Positions 1 to 7,059 of a DNA stretch of 25,333 nt are shown here, piece by piece; position 1 is the first letter of the stretch; each line of letters opens with the position of its first letter. Made by a program: the position numbers and the translations under genes. The stretch is from an uncultured Lachnospiraceae bacterium (GTDB lineage Bacteria > Bacillota > Clostridia > Lachnospirales > Lachnospiraceae), in assembly GCA_949076555.1 (NCBI GenBank), contig CARUOB010000048.1:1-25333 (forward strand). The letters run 5' to 3'. A model generated the notes under the pieces. It made no database searches. It had not been told where the DNA came from and was given only the letters and a program-made list of their open reading frames with translations.

Positions 1-67
1 ACATGGCCCCCTTCAAAGTGGAAATAAACTTTTCACTTCAGGTAATGAAAAAAGTGGAACAAGCCTC

Positions 68-96
68 TTGACATTTTCCAGAAAAATATATATAAT
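68..96 (+). promoter_or_regulatory. Promoter of tRNA-Arg(ACG)
   Basis: Perfect sigma-A consensus: TTGACA at 68-73, a 17-base spacer, TATAAT at 91-96. Transcription would start near 103, about 50 bases before the tRNA. Confidence 0.9.
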
Positions 97-151
97 TCAT
101 ATGTTGTCAAAGTCTTCTGCCGATATGGCAGGGACGGCGGCAGAAAAGCAG

Positions 152-225
152 GTGCGCTTAGCTCAGCTGGATAGAGCGTTTGGCTACGGACCAAAAGGTC
201 GGGGGTTCGAATCCTCTAGCGCACG
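152..225 (+). tRNA. tRNA-Arg (anticodon ACG)
   Basis: A full cloverleaf can be drawn. The acceptor stem pairs GTGCGCT (152-158) with AGCGCAC (218-224), and base 225 is the discriminator. The anticodon stem TTTGG/CCAAA encloses the loop CTACGGA, giving anticodon ACG, which would be edited to ICG to read CGU/CGC/CGA. The T-arm has the usual GGTTCGAATC. CCA is not encoded. Confidence 0.97.
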
Positions 226-240
226 TTGGTTTTTTGGGAG

Positions 241-277
241 GCGGAAATGCTGATAAAACGGGCATTTCCGCTTTTTG
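241..277 (+). terminator. Terminator after tRNA-Arg
   Basis: A 10-bp perfect stem, GCGGAAATGC (241-250) with GCATTTCCGC (262-271), is followed by five T. It ends the single-gene tRNA transcript. Confidence 0.85.
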
Positions 278-317
278 CTTTTCCATTTGATGCTTGTAAA
301 GAATAACCGTGTATACT

Positions 318-677
318 AAAATGTAGTTTGAGAAATTCAAGGACATACGGTGTACCACCCCAGAGAGTTGGCCCTCTCTGGGGCAAGGGATGGTAATCTC
401 ACTACCACACGATACAGACAAAGTCTGCGATACACGCAAGAATTATTATAAGATAATCGGGCATAAAAAACAATGCTTTTTGTGTGTCGATAGGCTATGT
501 CTGTGCCTCATGATATAGAAAACGGGGTGTAGAGTGTGGACGCATGCTTGCACCCGTTCCTGATTTCTCACTGGAGTGCGTTGGCAGCGGGCGATTTGCC
601 GCCGGGGTACTCCCCAGTGAGGAGTCGGAGTTTGGAAGGACTGCGATTAGTTGTTGTGTCATCACAGTTCTTTTTTT
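318..677 (+). other. Structured non-coding region, possible leader RNA or small RNA
   Basis: No convincing gene lies between the tRNA terminator and the lipoprotein start at 711, but three strong hairpins do. The first is a 10-bp perfect stem CCCCAGAGAG (358-367)/CTCTCTGGGG (374-383). The second has an outer stem CTCACTGG (567-574)/CCAGTGAG (614-621) around G+C-rich inner pairing. The third pairs GGACTG (638-643) with CAGTTC (665-670), with GAT/ATC extending it inward, and is followed by seven T (671-677). A TATACT element at 312-317 could be a -10 box, but I see no good -35 at normal spacing. The arrangement of structured domain, terminator and ribosome binding site is compatible with a cis-acting leader for the lipoprotein gene, or with an independent small RNA. 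I do not recognise a known family. Confidence 0.45.
638..677 (+). terminator. Terminator or attenuator just before the lipoprotein gene
   Basis: Stem GGACTG (638-643) with CAGTTC (665-670), including one G-T pair, is extended inward by GAT/ATC and followed by seven T. It lies only 17 bases before the ribosome binding site of the next gene. It either ends an upstream RNA or acts as an attenuator. Confidence 0.55.
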
Positions 678-710
678 ATGTTTCGGGAAAATAGGGAAGG
701 AGATTATTTG

Positions 711-1346
711 ATGAAGAGGAAAATGTTAATGAGTATGCTTGCGGCGGCTTTATCCGCATCCCTGCTTGCGGGGTGCGGCAGTACCCCAAAGCCGGCTGAC
801 AGCTGGCTGGAGGAACATGGGGTAACTATTACACCGCAGGGGGACTCTTCGGTAAGGTTTTATAGTTATAACAGCTATCCGGAAGATTATGTGGATGATT
901 TCATGGCGGATGTGAATGTTACCATCTCAGAGACAACAGAAGGGGCAGAAGAAGGGTTCAAGAAAGTGGTTGCAGAGATAACATATGATGTAGTCAAGCA
1001 TCCAGACGCATGTACTTCATGGATGTATAGTTATGGTGTATTTGACAGAGATACAGGTGTCTATTTTAGGGGTGATGCTAAAACAAAAGAGGCAGTCGCG
1101 ATAGAGGGTGAATACTTTGATGTACGGACAGAATGGAATAGAAATGCACAATATCCGATATGCCACGCAACGTATACCTTGGACTGCCCGGTTGACTATG
1201 ATGGCGCAGTATTCCTGTTTGGCTATTGTACACCGGAAATGGAGGAGATATTTAATCAAATAGACTTTACCACAAGATTGTATACGCTGGATGAATTGCC
1301 ATATGATATGGAAAGCCTACGGTACTGGACCCTGACAGATGAGTAA
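711..1346 (+). CDS. Putative lipoprotein, function unknown
   Basis: This encodes 211 residues. The start at 711 is preferred over an upstream in-frame ATG at 651, because GGGAAGGAG (694-702) sits eight bases before it and the protein then begins with a clean lipoprotein signal. That signal has a basic n-region (MKRK), a hydrophobic core, and the lipobox LLAGC with Cys22 as the lipidation site. The mature part is acidic and soluble and was probably exported and anchored to the outer face of the membrane. I do not recognise a domain. It follows a hairpin-rich leader ending in a terminator-like stem, so expression may be attenuated. The gene appears monocistronic. Confidence 0.85.
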   Translation: MKRKMLMSMLAAALSASLLAGCGSTPKPADSWLEEHGVTITPQGDSSVRFYSYNSYPEDYVDDFMADVNVTISETTEGAEEGFKKVVAEITYDVVKHPDACTSWMYSYGVFDRDTGVYFRGDAKTKEAVAIEGEYFDVRTEWNRNAQYPICHATYTLDCPVDYDGAVFLFGYCTPEMEEIFNQIDFTTRLYTLDELPYDMESLRYWTLTDE

Positions 1347-1436
1347 TATAACGCAAAGTTAATAATCCTGCAACAAACAGCCAGGAGAGACCTGCCCGGA
1401 CGGACAGGCCTTTCTTGGTTTAGAGATATAAAAGAC

Positions 1437-1688
1437 ATGTTCCATATCATTGTTTATTCAGATACAGGCAGAGATATGCTCAGGTATGAGTGCAGTAAAA
1501 ATCCGTTTGAAATGCGGCTTAATACAATTTTTGACTTTATGAGGGAGAATGCCTTTGATGCTAAGACACCAGCCCTTTTCCCGCTATGGCAAATCTGCCG
1601 GGCCGCACTTGAGTTTCTCTTGGAAATCAAGTATAATAGACCTGTTCTTGCAAACAAAAAGATAAAGCATGAGGGAGAGAAAAAATGA
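1437..1688 (+). CDS. Doubtful small ORF upstream of the DUF4190 gene
   Basis: An 83-residue open frame ends four bases into the next gene (overlap at 1685-1688), which would fit translational coupling. I see no ribosome binding site at its first ATG and no recognisable domain. Composition is unremarkable, apart from a hydrophobic stretch near residues 48-62 and a basic C-terminus. It could be a small hypothetical protein, a remnant of a larger gene, or chance. It is listed because the stretch between 1347 and 1684 otherwise holds only an imperfect hairpin near 1391-1409 followed by TTTCTT. Confidence 0.3.
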   Translation: MFHIIVYSDTGRDMLRYECSKNPFEMRLNTIFDFMRENAFDAKTPALFPLWQICRAALEFLLEIKYNRPVLANKKIKHEGEKK

Positions 1689-1984
1689 ACGAAAACAATT
1701 ATGCAAACGGGGATGAACCGGGTAAGGGCGCCGCGGTTGCCAGTCTGGTGTTAGGTATCGTTTCTATCGTTGCGTGGTTTTTTGGAATGGGAGCGCTGAT
1801 TGGTCTTATTACAGGTGTGATCGGTCTGATCTGCGCATCCAATGCGAAGAAGGCAGGTTTTGTGGGCGGAATGAGGACGGCGGGCTTTGTCTGCTCTCTG
1901 ATCGGTGTGATCGGCAGCGCGCTTGTCTTTGTAGCGTGTGTGGCCTGTGTGGGTGTTTTAGGAACCGCGGCTGCGTTGAGCTAA
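1685..1984 (+). CDS. DUF4190-type small membrane protein
   Basis: This encodes 99 residues. A polar N-terminus of about 13 residues leads into the DUF4190 pattern: a first glycine-rich membrane segment beginning GKGAAVASLVLGIVS, a second one (GALIGLITGVIGLICA), a short basic loop (NAKKAGFVGG), and a third segment at the C-terminus. The ribosome binding site is GAGGGAGAG at 1671-1679. The family is common in Firmicutes and Actinobacteria and has no established biochemical role. A longer member with a Q/N-rich N-terminus lies at 5658-6182. It is followed after 34 bases by an Lgt-like gene and may be cotranscribed with it. Confidence 0.85.
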   Translation: MNENNYANGDEPGKGAAVASLVLGIVSIVAWFFGMGALIGLITGVIGLICASNAKKAGFVGGMRTAGFVCSLIGVIGSALVFVACVACVGVLGTAAALS

Positions 1985-2018
1985 GGCTGTGCTGATGTGC
2001 TGACAAGGATCGTCTGAG

Positions 2019-2816
2019 TTGAAAGAATTACTAATCGGATTAAACACCATAAGCGCCTACGGTCTGTGCGGGGCAGCGGGTTTTCTGCTGGGAACCGGAT
2101 ATTTGTTCTTCATTACAAGGGTGAAAGACGGGGATTTTGACGACCTTTTTTACACTTATGTCTGGGCTGCGCTGGGAGCGGTTGTAGGGGCAAAGGTTCT
2201 CTATGTTTTGCTTGCGCTTCCGGACATTGTGCGGATCGTCGGAAGCGGAGAGACGGATTGGCGGCCGTATCTCGGAAGCATGGTAAGCGGTGGATTTGTT
2301 TTTTACGGCGGACTGCTCGGTGCAGTGTGCGCCGTAAAGACGGCATCCCGCTACTTTTCGCTTGACTATGTCAAAACACTTTCGCTTTTGACTCCGGCTA
2401 TGCCGCTGGCGCATGCGCTTGGGAGAGTGGGCTGTGCGCTCGTAGGCTGTTGTTACGGGAAGGAAACCGGACTGTGTATAGGGATAAGCTACGCGAACTC
2501 TATGTACGCACCGAACGGTGTACGGCTGTTTCCGGTTCAGGCGATGGAGGCGATTGCCGATCTGGTGATTTTCGGAGCGCTTGTATATATGCTTCTAAAA
2601 AAGGCGGACGACCATGAGAGAGCCGGGATTTTTGAAAAGTATCTTGTGATGTATGCCTGCGCCAGATTTTTGCTGGAATTTCTCAGAGGCGACTTGGCCA
2701 GAGGACATTTGGGAGCGCTGTCGACATCACAGTGGATCAGCGTTATCATTCTTTTATCGATAGGGATTCGAAGCGGATTGAAAAGAAACGGTTGGGGCTG
2801 TTGCAAAAGTAGATAA
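2019..2816 (+). CDS. Lgt-like (prolipoprotein diacylglyceryl transferase family) membrane protein
   Basis: This encodes 265 residues with about seven hydrophobic segments. The start is a TTG at 2019 with AAGGAT just upstream at 2005-2010. Family signs are the GGFVFYGGLLGA segment, the HALGRVG motif, and an arginine near the C-terminus in LLEFLRGD. Lgt moves diacylglycerol from phosphatidylglycerol onto the lipobox cysteine of prolipoproteins. The signature is atypical: where E. coli Lgt has GRIGNFINGELYG, this protein has GRVGCALVGCCYG, so both Asn and the Glu are replaced and three Cys appear. The HGGL histidine is also a Tyr. This Cys-rich version is one I associate with Clostridia and may be a paralogue rather than the main Lgt. 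Two lipoprotein genes lie in the same window. Confidence 0.8.
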   Translation: MKELLIGLNTISAYGLCGAAGFLLGTGYLFFITRVKDGDFDDLFYTYVWAALGAVVGAKVLYVLLALPDIVRIVGSGETDWRPYLGSMVSGGFVFYGGLLGAVCAVKTASRYFSLDYVKTLSLLTPAMPLAHALGRVGCALVGCCYGKETGLCIGISYANSMYAPNGVRLFPVQAMEAIADLVIFGALVYMLLKKADDHERAGIFEKYLVMYACARFLLEFLRGDLARGHLGALSTSQWISVIILLSIGIRSGLKRNGWGCCKSR

Positions 2817-2856
2817 AGCATCTACCGGGGCAACGGCCTCTTTATTTTCCTCCTGG

Positions 2857-2884
2857 GCGGGAATGGTATCCCGCTCTTTTTTTT
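2857..2884 (+). terminator. Terminator after the Lgt-like gene
   Basis: Stem GCGGGA (2857-2862) with TCCCGC (2869-2874) and a six-base loop, followed by a run of T broken by a single C. Confidence 0.85.
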
Positions 2885-2932
2885 GTGTGTTTCAGCAGAG
2901 ACAGAATACGGCATGTTTTTTCCAAATGGGTG

Positions 2933-2982
2933 TTGACAAACTGTTCATACTGTATATAATGATATATATACAGTATATACTG
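2933..2982 (+). promoter_or_regulatory. Promoter and operator of the GntR/ABC operon
   Basis: TTGACA at 2933-2938, a 16-base spacer and TATAAT at 2955-2960 form a strong promoter. The -10 box lies inside a perfect inverted repeat: ATACTGTATATA (2947-2958), six bases, then TATATACAGTAT (2965-2976). A second perfect palindrome, CAGTATATACTG, overlaps its right arm at 2971-2982. Binding there would block RNA polymerase. The likely ligand is the GntR protein encoded directly downstream. Confidence 0.85.
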
Positions 2983-3032
2983 ATGGCGCGAACTGTGACG
3001 ACAGGGAGCGCGAGGAATGAGGGAGGCACGAA

Positions 3033-3404
3033 TTGAAAATTATTATATCGAATCAATCTGAGCTGCCGATCTATGCGCAGATCAGGGAGCAGCTCAAGGA
3101 GCAGATCTTAAACGGACAGATCCCGGAGGGAGAAACCCTTCCCTCGATCCGTCAGCTTGCGAAGGAGGTGGGCGTCAGTGTGATTACAACGACACGGGCC
3201 TACAGTGAGTTAGAAGCGGAGGGGTTTATCGCCACCATGCAGGGCAAGGGCAGCGTGGTGCTTCCAACGGATAATAACCTGCTGCGGGAGCAGTACCTTC
3301 TGCGGATTGAGGAGGGGCTGTCCACGGCCATAGAGACGGCGAAAACGATGGGAATGTCCAAAGACGAACTGACGGATATTTTTCACAACTTATTGGAAAC
3401 ATAA
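3033..3404 (+). CDS. GntR-family transcriptional regulator, YtrA subfamily
   Basis: This encodes 123 residues. It starts with TTG at 3033, with GGGAGG at 3021-3026. The N-terminal winged helix-turn-helix runs from about residue 10 to 78 and includes LPIYAQIREQLKEQI, the recognition region LPSIRQLAKEVGVSVITTT and the wing around GKGSVV. The remaining 45 or so residues are helical and too short for a ligand-binding domain, which defines the YtrA type. Such proteins usually repress their own operon and an ABC exporter and respond to cell-envelope stress. The palindromic operator in its own promoter and the ABC genes immediately downstream support autorepression here. Confidence 0.92.
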   Translation: MKIIISNQSELPIYAQIREQLKEQILNGQIPEGETLPSIRQLAKEVGVSVITTTRAYSELEAEGFIATMQGKGSVVLPTDNNLLREQYLLRIEEGLSTAIETAKTMGMSKDELTDIFHNLLET

Positions 3405-3424
3405 GGTTTCAGAAAGGAATAGGA

Positions 3425-4285
3425 ATGATGGAACTGCTGGAAGTAAAAAATCTGTCTAAACACTATAAAAATTTTGACTTAAAAGATATCAGTTTTACTC
3501 TGCCGAAGGGCTATATTATGGGGTATGTGGGAGCGAACGGCTCCGGAAAAACAACGACTTTGAATTTGATTACGGGTGTTTTAAAGTGTGTGGAGGGCGA
3601 CGTGCGTATCGACGGTCTGTCCCGTGAGAAAGGCGAGCAGGCATACAAGGAGAAAATCGGTTATGTGGGAGACGAGTCCTATTTTCCTGACCACTTTAAG
3701 ATCAAGCATATCCGCAACGTAATAAAGGATTTTTACCCGACGTTTTCCGAGGATAAGTTTAACGGTTTTATACGGAATTGGAATCTGCCGGAGAATAAGC
3801 TGATTAAGGACTTTTCCAGAGGCATGAAGGTGATGCTGATGTTTGCCTCGGTGCTCGCCAGAGACACGAAACTGCTTGTGTTAGACGAAGCCACAAACGG
3901 GCTTGACCCGGTGATGCGGACGGAGATCCTGAAACTTTTGCAGGAGTATGTGATGGACGGGGAGCGGAGTGTGATCTTTTCCACCCATATTTTAAGCGAT
4001 CTGGAGCAGATTGCGGACTATATTTATTTTATTCACAGGGGCAGGACGATCCTCTATGACGCGAAGGATGAACTGATTGAAAATTTCCTTTTGGTAAAGG
4101 GCGAGAGCGCAAAGATTCCGCCAGCCCTTAAGAAAGAGCTGATCGGGTTAGAGGAGAAGACCTACGGATTCGAGGCGATTCTGCCAAGCGATAAGGCGGA
4201 ACTTCTGGGGAATGCGTTTCTTTTCGAGAAGCCGACGATAGACCAGATCGTCATTCACTACATTAAAAGCAGGGAGGAGCAGTAA
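3425..4285 (+). CDS. ABC transporter ATP-binding protein
   Basis: This encodes 286 residues. Walker A is GANGSGKT (about residues 36-43). The signature is the degenerate FSRGMK in place of LSGGQ, Walker B with the catalytic Glu is in LLVLDEATNGLDP, and the switch His is in FSTHILSDLEQ. About 75 further residues follow the core. The start at 3425 follows AAGGAATAGG; the adjacent Met codon at 3428 is equally possible. It lies 20 bases after the YtrA-type regulator and one base before the permease, so these form one transcription unit. By analogy with the ytr type of operon it probably powers export of, or resistance to, a membrane-active compound. The substrate cannot be read from the sequence. 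Confidence 0.93.
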   Translation: MMELLEVKNLSKHYKNFDLKDISFTLPKGYIMGYVGANGSGKTTTLNLITGVLKCVEGDVRIDGLSREKGEQAYKEKIGYVGDESYFPDHFKIKHIRNVIKDFYPTFSEDKFNGFIRNWNLPENKLIKDFSRGMKVMLMFASVLARDTKLLVLDEATNGLDPVMRTEILKLLQEYVMDGERSVIFSTHILSDLEQIADYIYFIHRGRTILYDAKDELIENFLLVKGESAKIPPALKKELIGLEEKTYGFEAILPSDKAELLGNAFLFEKPTIDQIVIHYIKSREEQ

Positions 4286-4286
4286 A

Positions 4287-4982
4287 ATGAGAGCATTGCA
4301 CTTTATGAAAATAGATTATATGTTGACAAGGAAACAGATGTATTTTATGCCGGCGATTCTTGTTCTGGCATGGGTTGTGGGTACGGGCGTAAGCAAAGGC
4401 GCAATGTCTTTGCTGGTGACATGTTCCTATGTAGCTTTTGTGGCTTCCATATTTTCGACGGCGCCTTTTGGCTATTGTGTCAGGAAGAACAGAGGATTTC
4501 TGCTGCTGCTTCCCGCGACGGTGAAGGAGAGGGTGGCAGGGCGTTTCCTGTACGGGCTGTCTTTCGTGGGTTTGCTGGGCATTTTCTGTGGTATCCTGTG
4601 GGGTGTGTACGCGATGATGGGATATGAGTTGCCGCTCTGGACAGTGGCGCTTGGCCTGTGCGAGCTGGCAGTCGGGATTCTGATTATGGCATTAGAGTTT
4701 CTTTTTTTCTATCTGTTTGGGGAGGGAAAGGAAAACTGGCAGCAGTTGAGCAATATTGTACGAATTGCGCCGGGTATGGCTATGTTTTTTGGCATGACTT
4801 ATTTTGTGGGAAAAATTGAGGAAATACAAGGTACGACGGCCGGCGGCATGGGGATTGATCCGGAGGTGCTTAGTGGAAAGTTTATGCAGGTGGGTGTGAT
4901 TGCCATATTGGCGGCGTTACTTCTGACGGCGGTGGCAGCGGCAGTCTGCGTGAAGGTGATTGAAAACCGGGACTACGCATAA
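4287..4982 (+). CDS. ABC transporter membrane subunit
   Basis: This encodes 231 residues with six probable transmembrane segments. They begin near MYFMPAILVLAWVVG, AMSLLVTCSYVAFVA, FLYGLSFVGLLGIFCG, LWTVALGLCELAVGI, APGMAMFFGMTYFVG and GVIAILAALLLTAVA. No large extracellular domain is present. It follows the ATPase gene by one base, which implies coupled translation and a joint complex, probably two copies of each subunit. The pattern is that of small ABC-2-like permeases that accompany YtrA regulators. The operon has no obvious hairpin terminator with a T-run after it, only CCGGTT/AACCGG at 5012-5026. Confidence 0.85.
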   Translation: MRALHFMKIDYMLTRKQMYFMPAILVLAWVVGTGVSKGAMSLLVTCSYVAFVASIFSTAPFGYCVRKNRGFLLLLPATVKERVAGRFLYGLSFVGLLGIFCGILWGVYAMMGYELPLWTVALGLCELAVGILIMALEFLFFYLFGEGKENWQQLSNIVRIAPGMAMFFGMTYFVGKIEEIQGTTAGGMGIDPEVLSGKFMQVGVIAILAALLLTAVAAAVCVKVIENRDYA

Positions 4983-5067
4983 TGTAGAAGGCCGTTTATA
5001 AGAGGGGAAAGCCGGTTACAAACCGGGAAGGCCGGATTGCATTGACTGTGTAATCTTTTCCATGTGC

Positions 5068-5096
5068 TTGCAAAACACTGTAGAATACTGTAAAAT
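5068..5096 (+). promoter_or_regulatory. Promoter of the 5163 gene
   Basis: TTGCAA (5068-5073), 17 bases, TAAAAT (5091-5096). The leader would be about 60 bases. Confidence 0.7.
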
Positions 5097-5162
5097 AGTA
5101 ATGTTATCGACCGGTAGTCGTGCGGTCGGAGTTAAAGTTTCCAAGTGTGGAGGAGAGAAATC

Positions 5163-5633
5163 ATGGAAAGAATTTGGACTGTTACTGACAGCATGGGCAA
5201 TCCCCATCAGATTAAGTTTAAGCGGGGATTCGGCGGCGCGAAATGTATCGTTGACGGAGATACATATAAGATGAAATCTAAAAACTGGGTGATATGGATG
5301 GCGGATCATCAGATCAGCATTCCCGGTGCGGAGTGCAATCTGGTAGTAATTGGCAACAAGGTTCGTCTTGCGGTGAACGGCACATATTTAGAAGATGGCA
5401 CACCCTATGAGCCCGTCAGAAATATTCCCGTATGGCTCAATGTGCTGGTGGGTATAAATGCAGTTTTAGGCGTGTTTATGTACGGCATGATCGGCCTTGC
5501 CATCACGGTGCTTTTGGCGCTTCTGACTTATAAAATGGCCTTGAGCAAGAAAACCACCCCGGCGATGATCATTCAGATCGTATTGTTGGTAGTGCTGGTG
5601 GCGCTTACTGCGTTTATTTTTGCGATAGCATAG
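5163..5633 (+). CDS. Conserved-looking membrane protein, function unknown
   Basis: This encodes 156 residues. The start at 5163 is chosen because GGAGGAGAG lies at 5148-5156; an upstream ATG at 5145 would place that site inside the gene. The first 85 residues are soluble and look like a beta-rich module (repeated short strands with GGAKCIVDGDTYKM and NKVRLAVNGTYLEDG). Two or three transmembrane segments follow between about residues 88 and 155. The module could face the cytoplasm, but topology is uncertain. I do not recognise the family. The gene is followed 24 bases later by the DUF4190 gene, and the pair probably shares the promoter at 5068. Confidence 0.8.
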   Translation: MERIWTVTDSMGNPHQIKFKRGFGGAKCIVDGDTYKMKSKNWVIWMADHQISIPGAECNLVVIGNKVRLAVNGTYLEDGTPYEPVRNIPVWLNVLVGINAVLGVFMYGMIGLAITVLLALLTYKMALSKKTTPAMIIQIVLLVVLVALTAFIFAIA

Positions 5634-5657
5634 GCTGGAAAGGGGCGGAGGAAAGCG

Positions 5658-6182
5658 ATGGACGAGAATACAAACTACGGATATAACGACGGAAATTATA
5701 ATAATCAGGGAGCTGACGGCGGGCAGCAGTATGGACAGAATGAGCAGCCATTTGTGAGTGCGCCGCAGTACGGCCAGAATGACCAGCCGTACGCAAACGG
5801 ACAGCAGTACGTGCAGAATGGCCAGGGTGCATTCGGGCAGGCGCCGCAGTATAATCAGATGCCTTACGGCACACAGCAGCAGTATAACCAGCAGAATTTC
5901 GGACAGCCGGTGAAAGCGGTCGTATACGACGCCGTGCCGACCAAAACCCACGGGACGTCGGTGGCGGCGCTTGTGTGTGGTATTCTGGGTCTGCTCCTTT
6001 TCTGGTTTCCCGGTGTGAACATTGGGTTATGCCTGGCTGGTCTGATCTGTGGTATCGTTTCCCTTGTCAAGGGATTCGGCGGAAAAGGGCTTGCGATTGC
6101 GGGACTGATTCTCTCTGTTCTCGCAAGTATCCTGACGCTGATCTTTTTCTATCTCTTTGCGTTGGGCATGATGCTTATGTAG
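5658..6182 (+). CDS. DUF4190 membrane protein with Q/N/Y-rich N-terminus
   Basis: This encodes 174 residues. The ribosome binding site GGCGGAGG (5644-5651) supports the ATG at 5658. Roughly the first 85 residues are low-complexity, dominated by Gln, Asn, Tyr and Gly, with recurring units such as QQYGQNEQP, PQYGQNDQP and QQYVQNGQ. After a short linker come the DUF4190 membrane segments: SVAALVCGILGLLLFWFPG, then a second helix with GLICGIVSLVKGF, then the C-terminal helix after GGKGLAIAGLILSV. The low-complexity tail is common in this family and may be intrinsically disordered. No function is established. Compared with the 99-residue member at 1685, only the membrane part is shared. Confidence 0.85.
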   Translation: MDENTNYGYNDGNYNNQGADGGQQYGQNEQPFVSAPQYGQNDQPYANGQQYVQNGQGAFGQAPQYNQMPYGTQQQYNQQNFGQPVKAVVYDAVPTKTHGTSVAALVCGILGLLLFWFPGVNIGLCLAGLICGIVSLVKGFGGKGLAIAGLILSVLASILTLIFFYLFALGMMLM

Positions 6183-6250
6183 GTGTTTCAGGCCCTAGGC
6201 TTCGGTTTACGACCCGGAATACATGGAATAGAAGAATCGTATAATTTGGA

Positions 6251-6282
6251 GCATCCACTTTAGAGTGGGTGCTTTTCCATTT
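6251..6282 (+). terminator. Terminator after the second DUF4190 gene
   Basis: Nine-pair stem GCATCCACT (6251-6259)/AGTGGGTGC (6264-6272), including one G-T pair, with a four-base loop and a T-rich tail. Confidence 0.85.
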
Positions 6283-6416
6283 TATTGCGGGCAAAGTTTA
6301 TCTGATATGAAACTTTTTAGAAGTGTGAATCGTATTGTATATAGGACGGGAAAAAGAAGTATGTTAAGATGTAGATATCTATAGGATGACAGACTGACAG
6401 AAGGACGCATGAGGGG

Positions 6417-6890
6417 ATGGAGCAGGAGTGGAGCTATCTGGTGGAGGAGTACCGGGCCATGCTGTACCGGGTCGCTTTCTCGAACATGAAGAACCGGGCG
6501 GACGCCGAGGATGCGGTGCAGGAGGCCTTTCTGCGCTACATGAAGGATGAAAAGCCGATTCAGAACAAGGAACATGAGAAAGCGTGGCTGATACGAACCA
6601 CCATTCATATTTGTCTGGATATTTTAAAGAGCGGCTGGTATCAAAGGACAGTTCCATGGAACGAGTCCTTTGAGAATGCGGCAAAAAACATTTATCTGCC
6701 TTATCAGGTCAGGGATGACGAAACGCTTGAGGCGGTGCTGCGGCTGCCTGTACATTACAGGAACCCGATCTATCTTTTTTACTATGAGGATTATTCCATT
6801 CATGAAATTGCGGGGATTCTCAACGAAAAGGAAGGGACGATCAAGACAAGGCTGCGCAGGGGCAGGGAGGAATTGAGAAGAAATTTGTAA
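6417..6890 (+). CDS. ECF-type RNA polymerase sigma factor
   Basis: This encodes 157 residues with the two-domain ECF plan. Region 2 runs over about residues 5-60, with YRVAFSNMKNRADAEDAV followed by QEAFLRYM. Region 4 runs over about residues 103-155, with LPVHYRNPIYLFYYEDYSI and the helix-turn-helix IAGILNEKEGTIKTRLRRG. Regions 1 and 3 are absent. ECF factors direct RNA polymerase to dedicated promoters and are normally held by an anti-sigma factor encoded next door. Here the next gene, 169 bases away, is a hydrophilic protein with no membrane segment and does not look like a classical anti-sigma factor. AAGGA at 6401-6405 is the best ribosome binding site. Confidence 0.92.
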   Translation: MEQEWSYLVEEYRAMLYRVAFSNMKNRADAEDAVQEAFLRYMKDEKPIQNKEHEKAWLIRTTIHICLDILKSGWYQRTVPWNESFENAAKNIYLPYQVRDDETLEAVLRLPVHYRNPIYLFYYEDYSIHEIAGILNEKEGTIKTRLRRGREELRRNL

Positions 6891-7032
6891 CAGTTCAGCT
6901 CAGGACTTTGCACTTGCTGCAAAGTCCGTGAAAAGACGTAAATTGAACTGGAAGAAAATCTGCCCTTCGTCGAAAGCGATTTGGAATGGGCAGATTCCGT
7001 AACAGGCAAGCCGCAGGCGGAACTGTTACAAA
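6884..7032. repeat. Cluster of nested inverted repeats between sigma factor and the next gene
   Basis: Within 150 bases there are five pairings. TTTGTAACAGTTC (6884-6896) pairs with GAACTGTTACAAA (7020-7032) over 13 bases and closes the whole segment. CAGTTCA (6891-6897) pairs with TGAACTG (6944-6950). GGACTTTGCA (6903-6912) pairs with TGCAAAGTCC (6918-6927). AATCTGCCC (6957-6965) pairs with GGGCAGATT (6988-6996). GTAACAG (6999-7005) pairs with CTGTTAC (7023-7029). The left arm overlaps the sigma factor stop codon. GAACTGTTACA occurs again at 8282-8292. It could be a small palindromic element or an RNA domain. Confidence 0.7.
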
Positions 7033-7059
7033 ATTCTGACGGAAGGGAGGCCGTAGAAC

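Noticed and set aside
158..439. 93-residue minus-strand open frame across tRNA-Arg and its terminator
   Set aside because: It overlaps a certain tRNA and a terminator, has no ribosome binding site, and its C-terminal end is the reverse of the tRNA.
5012..5026. CCGGTT-ACA-AACCGG as terminator of the ABC operon
   Set aside because: The stem is short, the loop has three bases and no T-run follows. It may be incidental.
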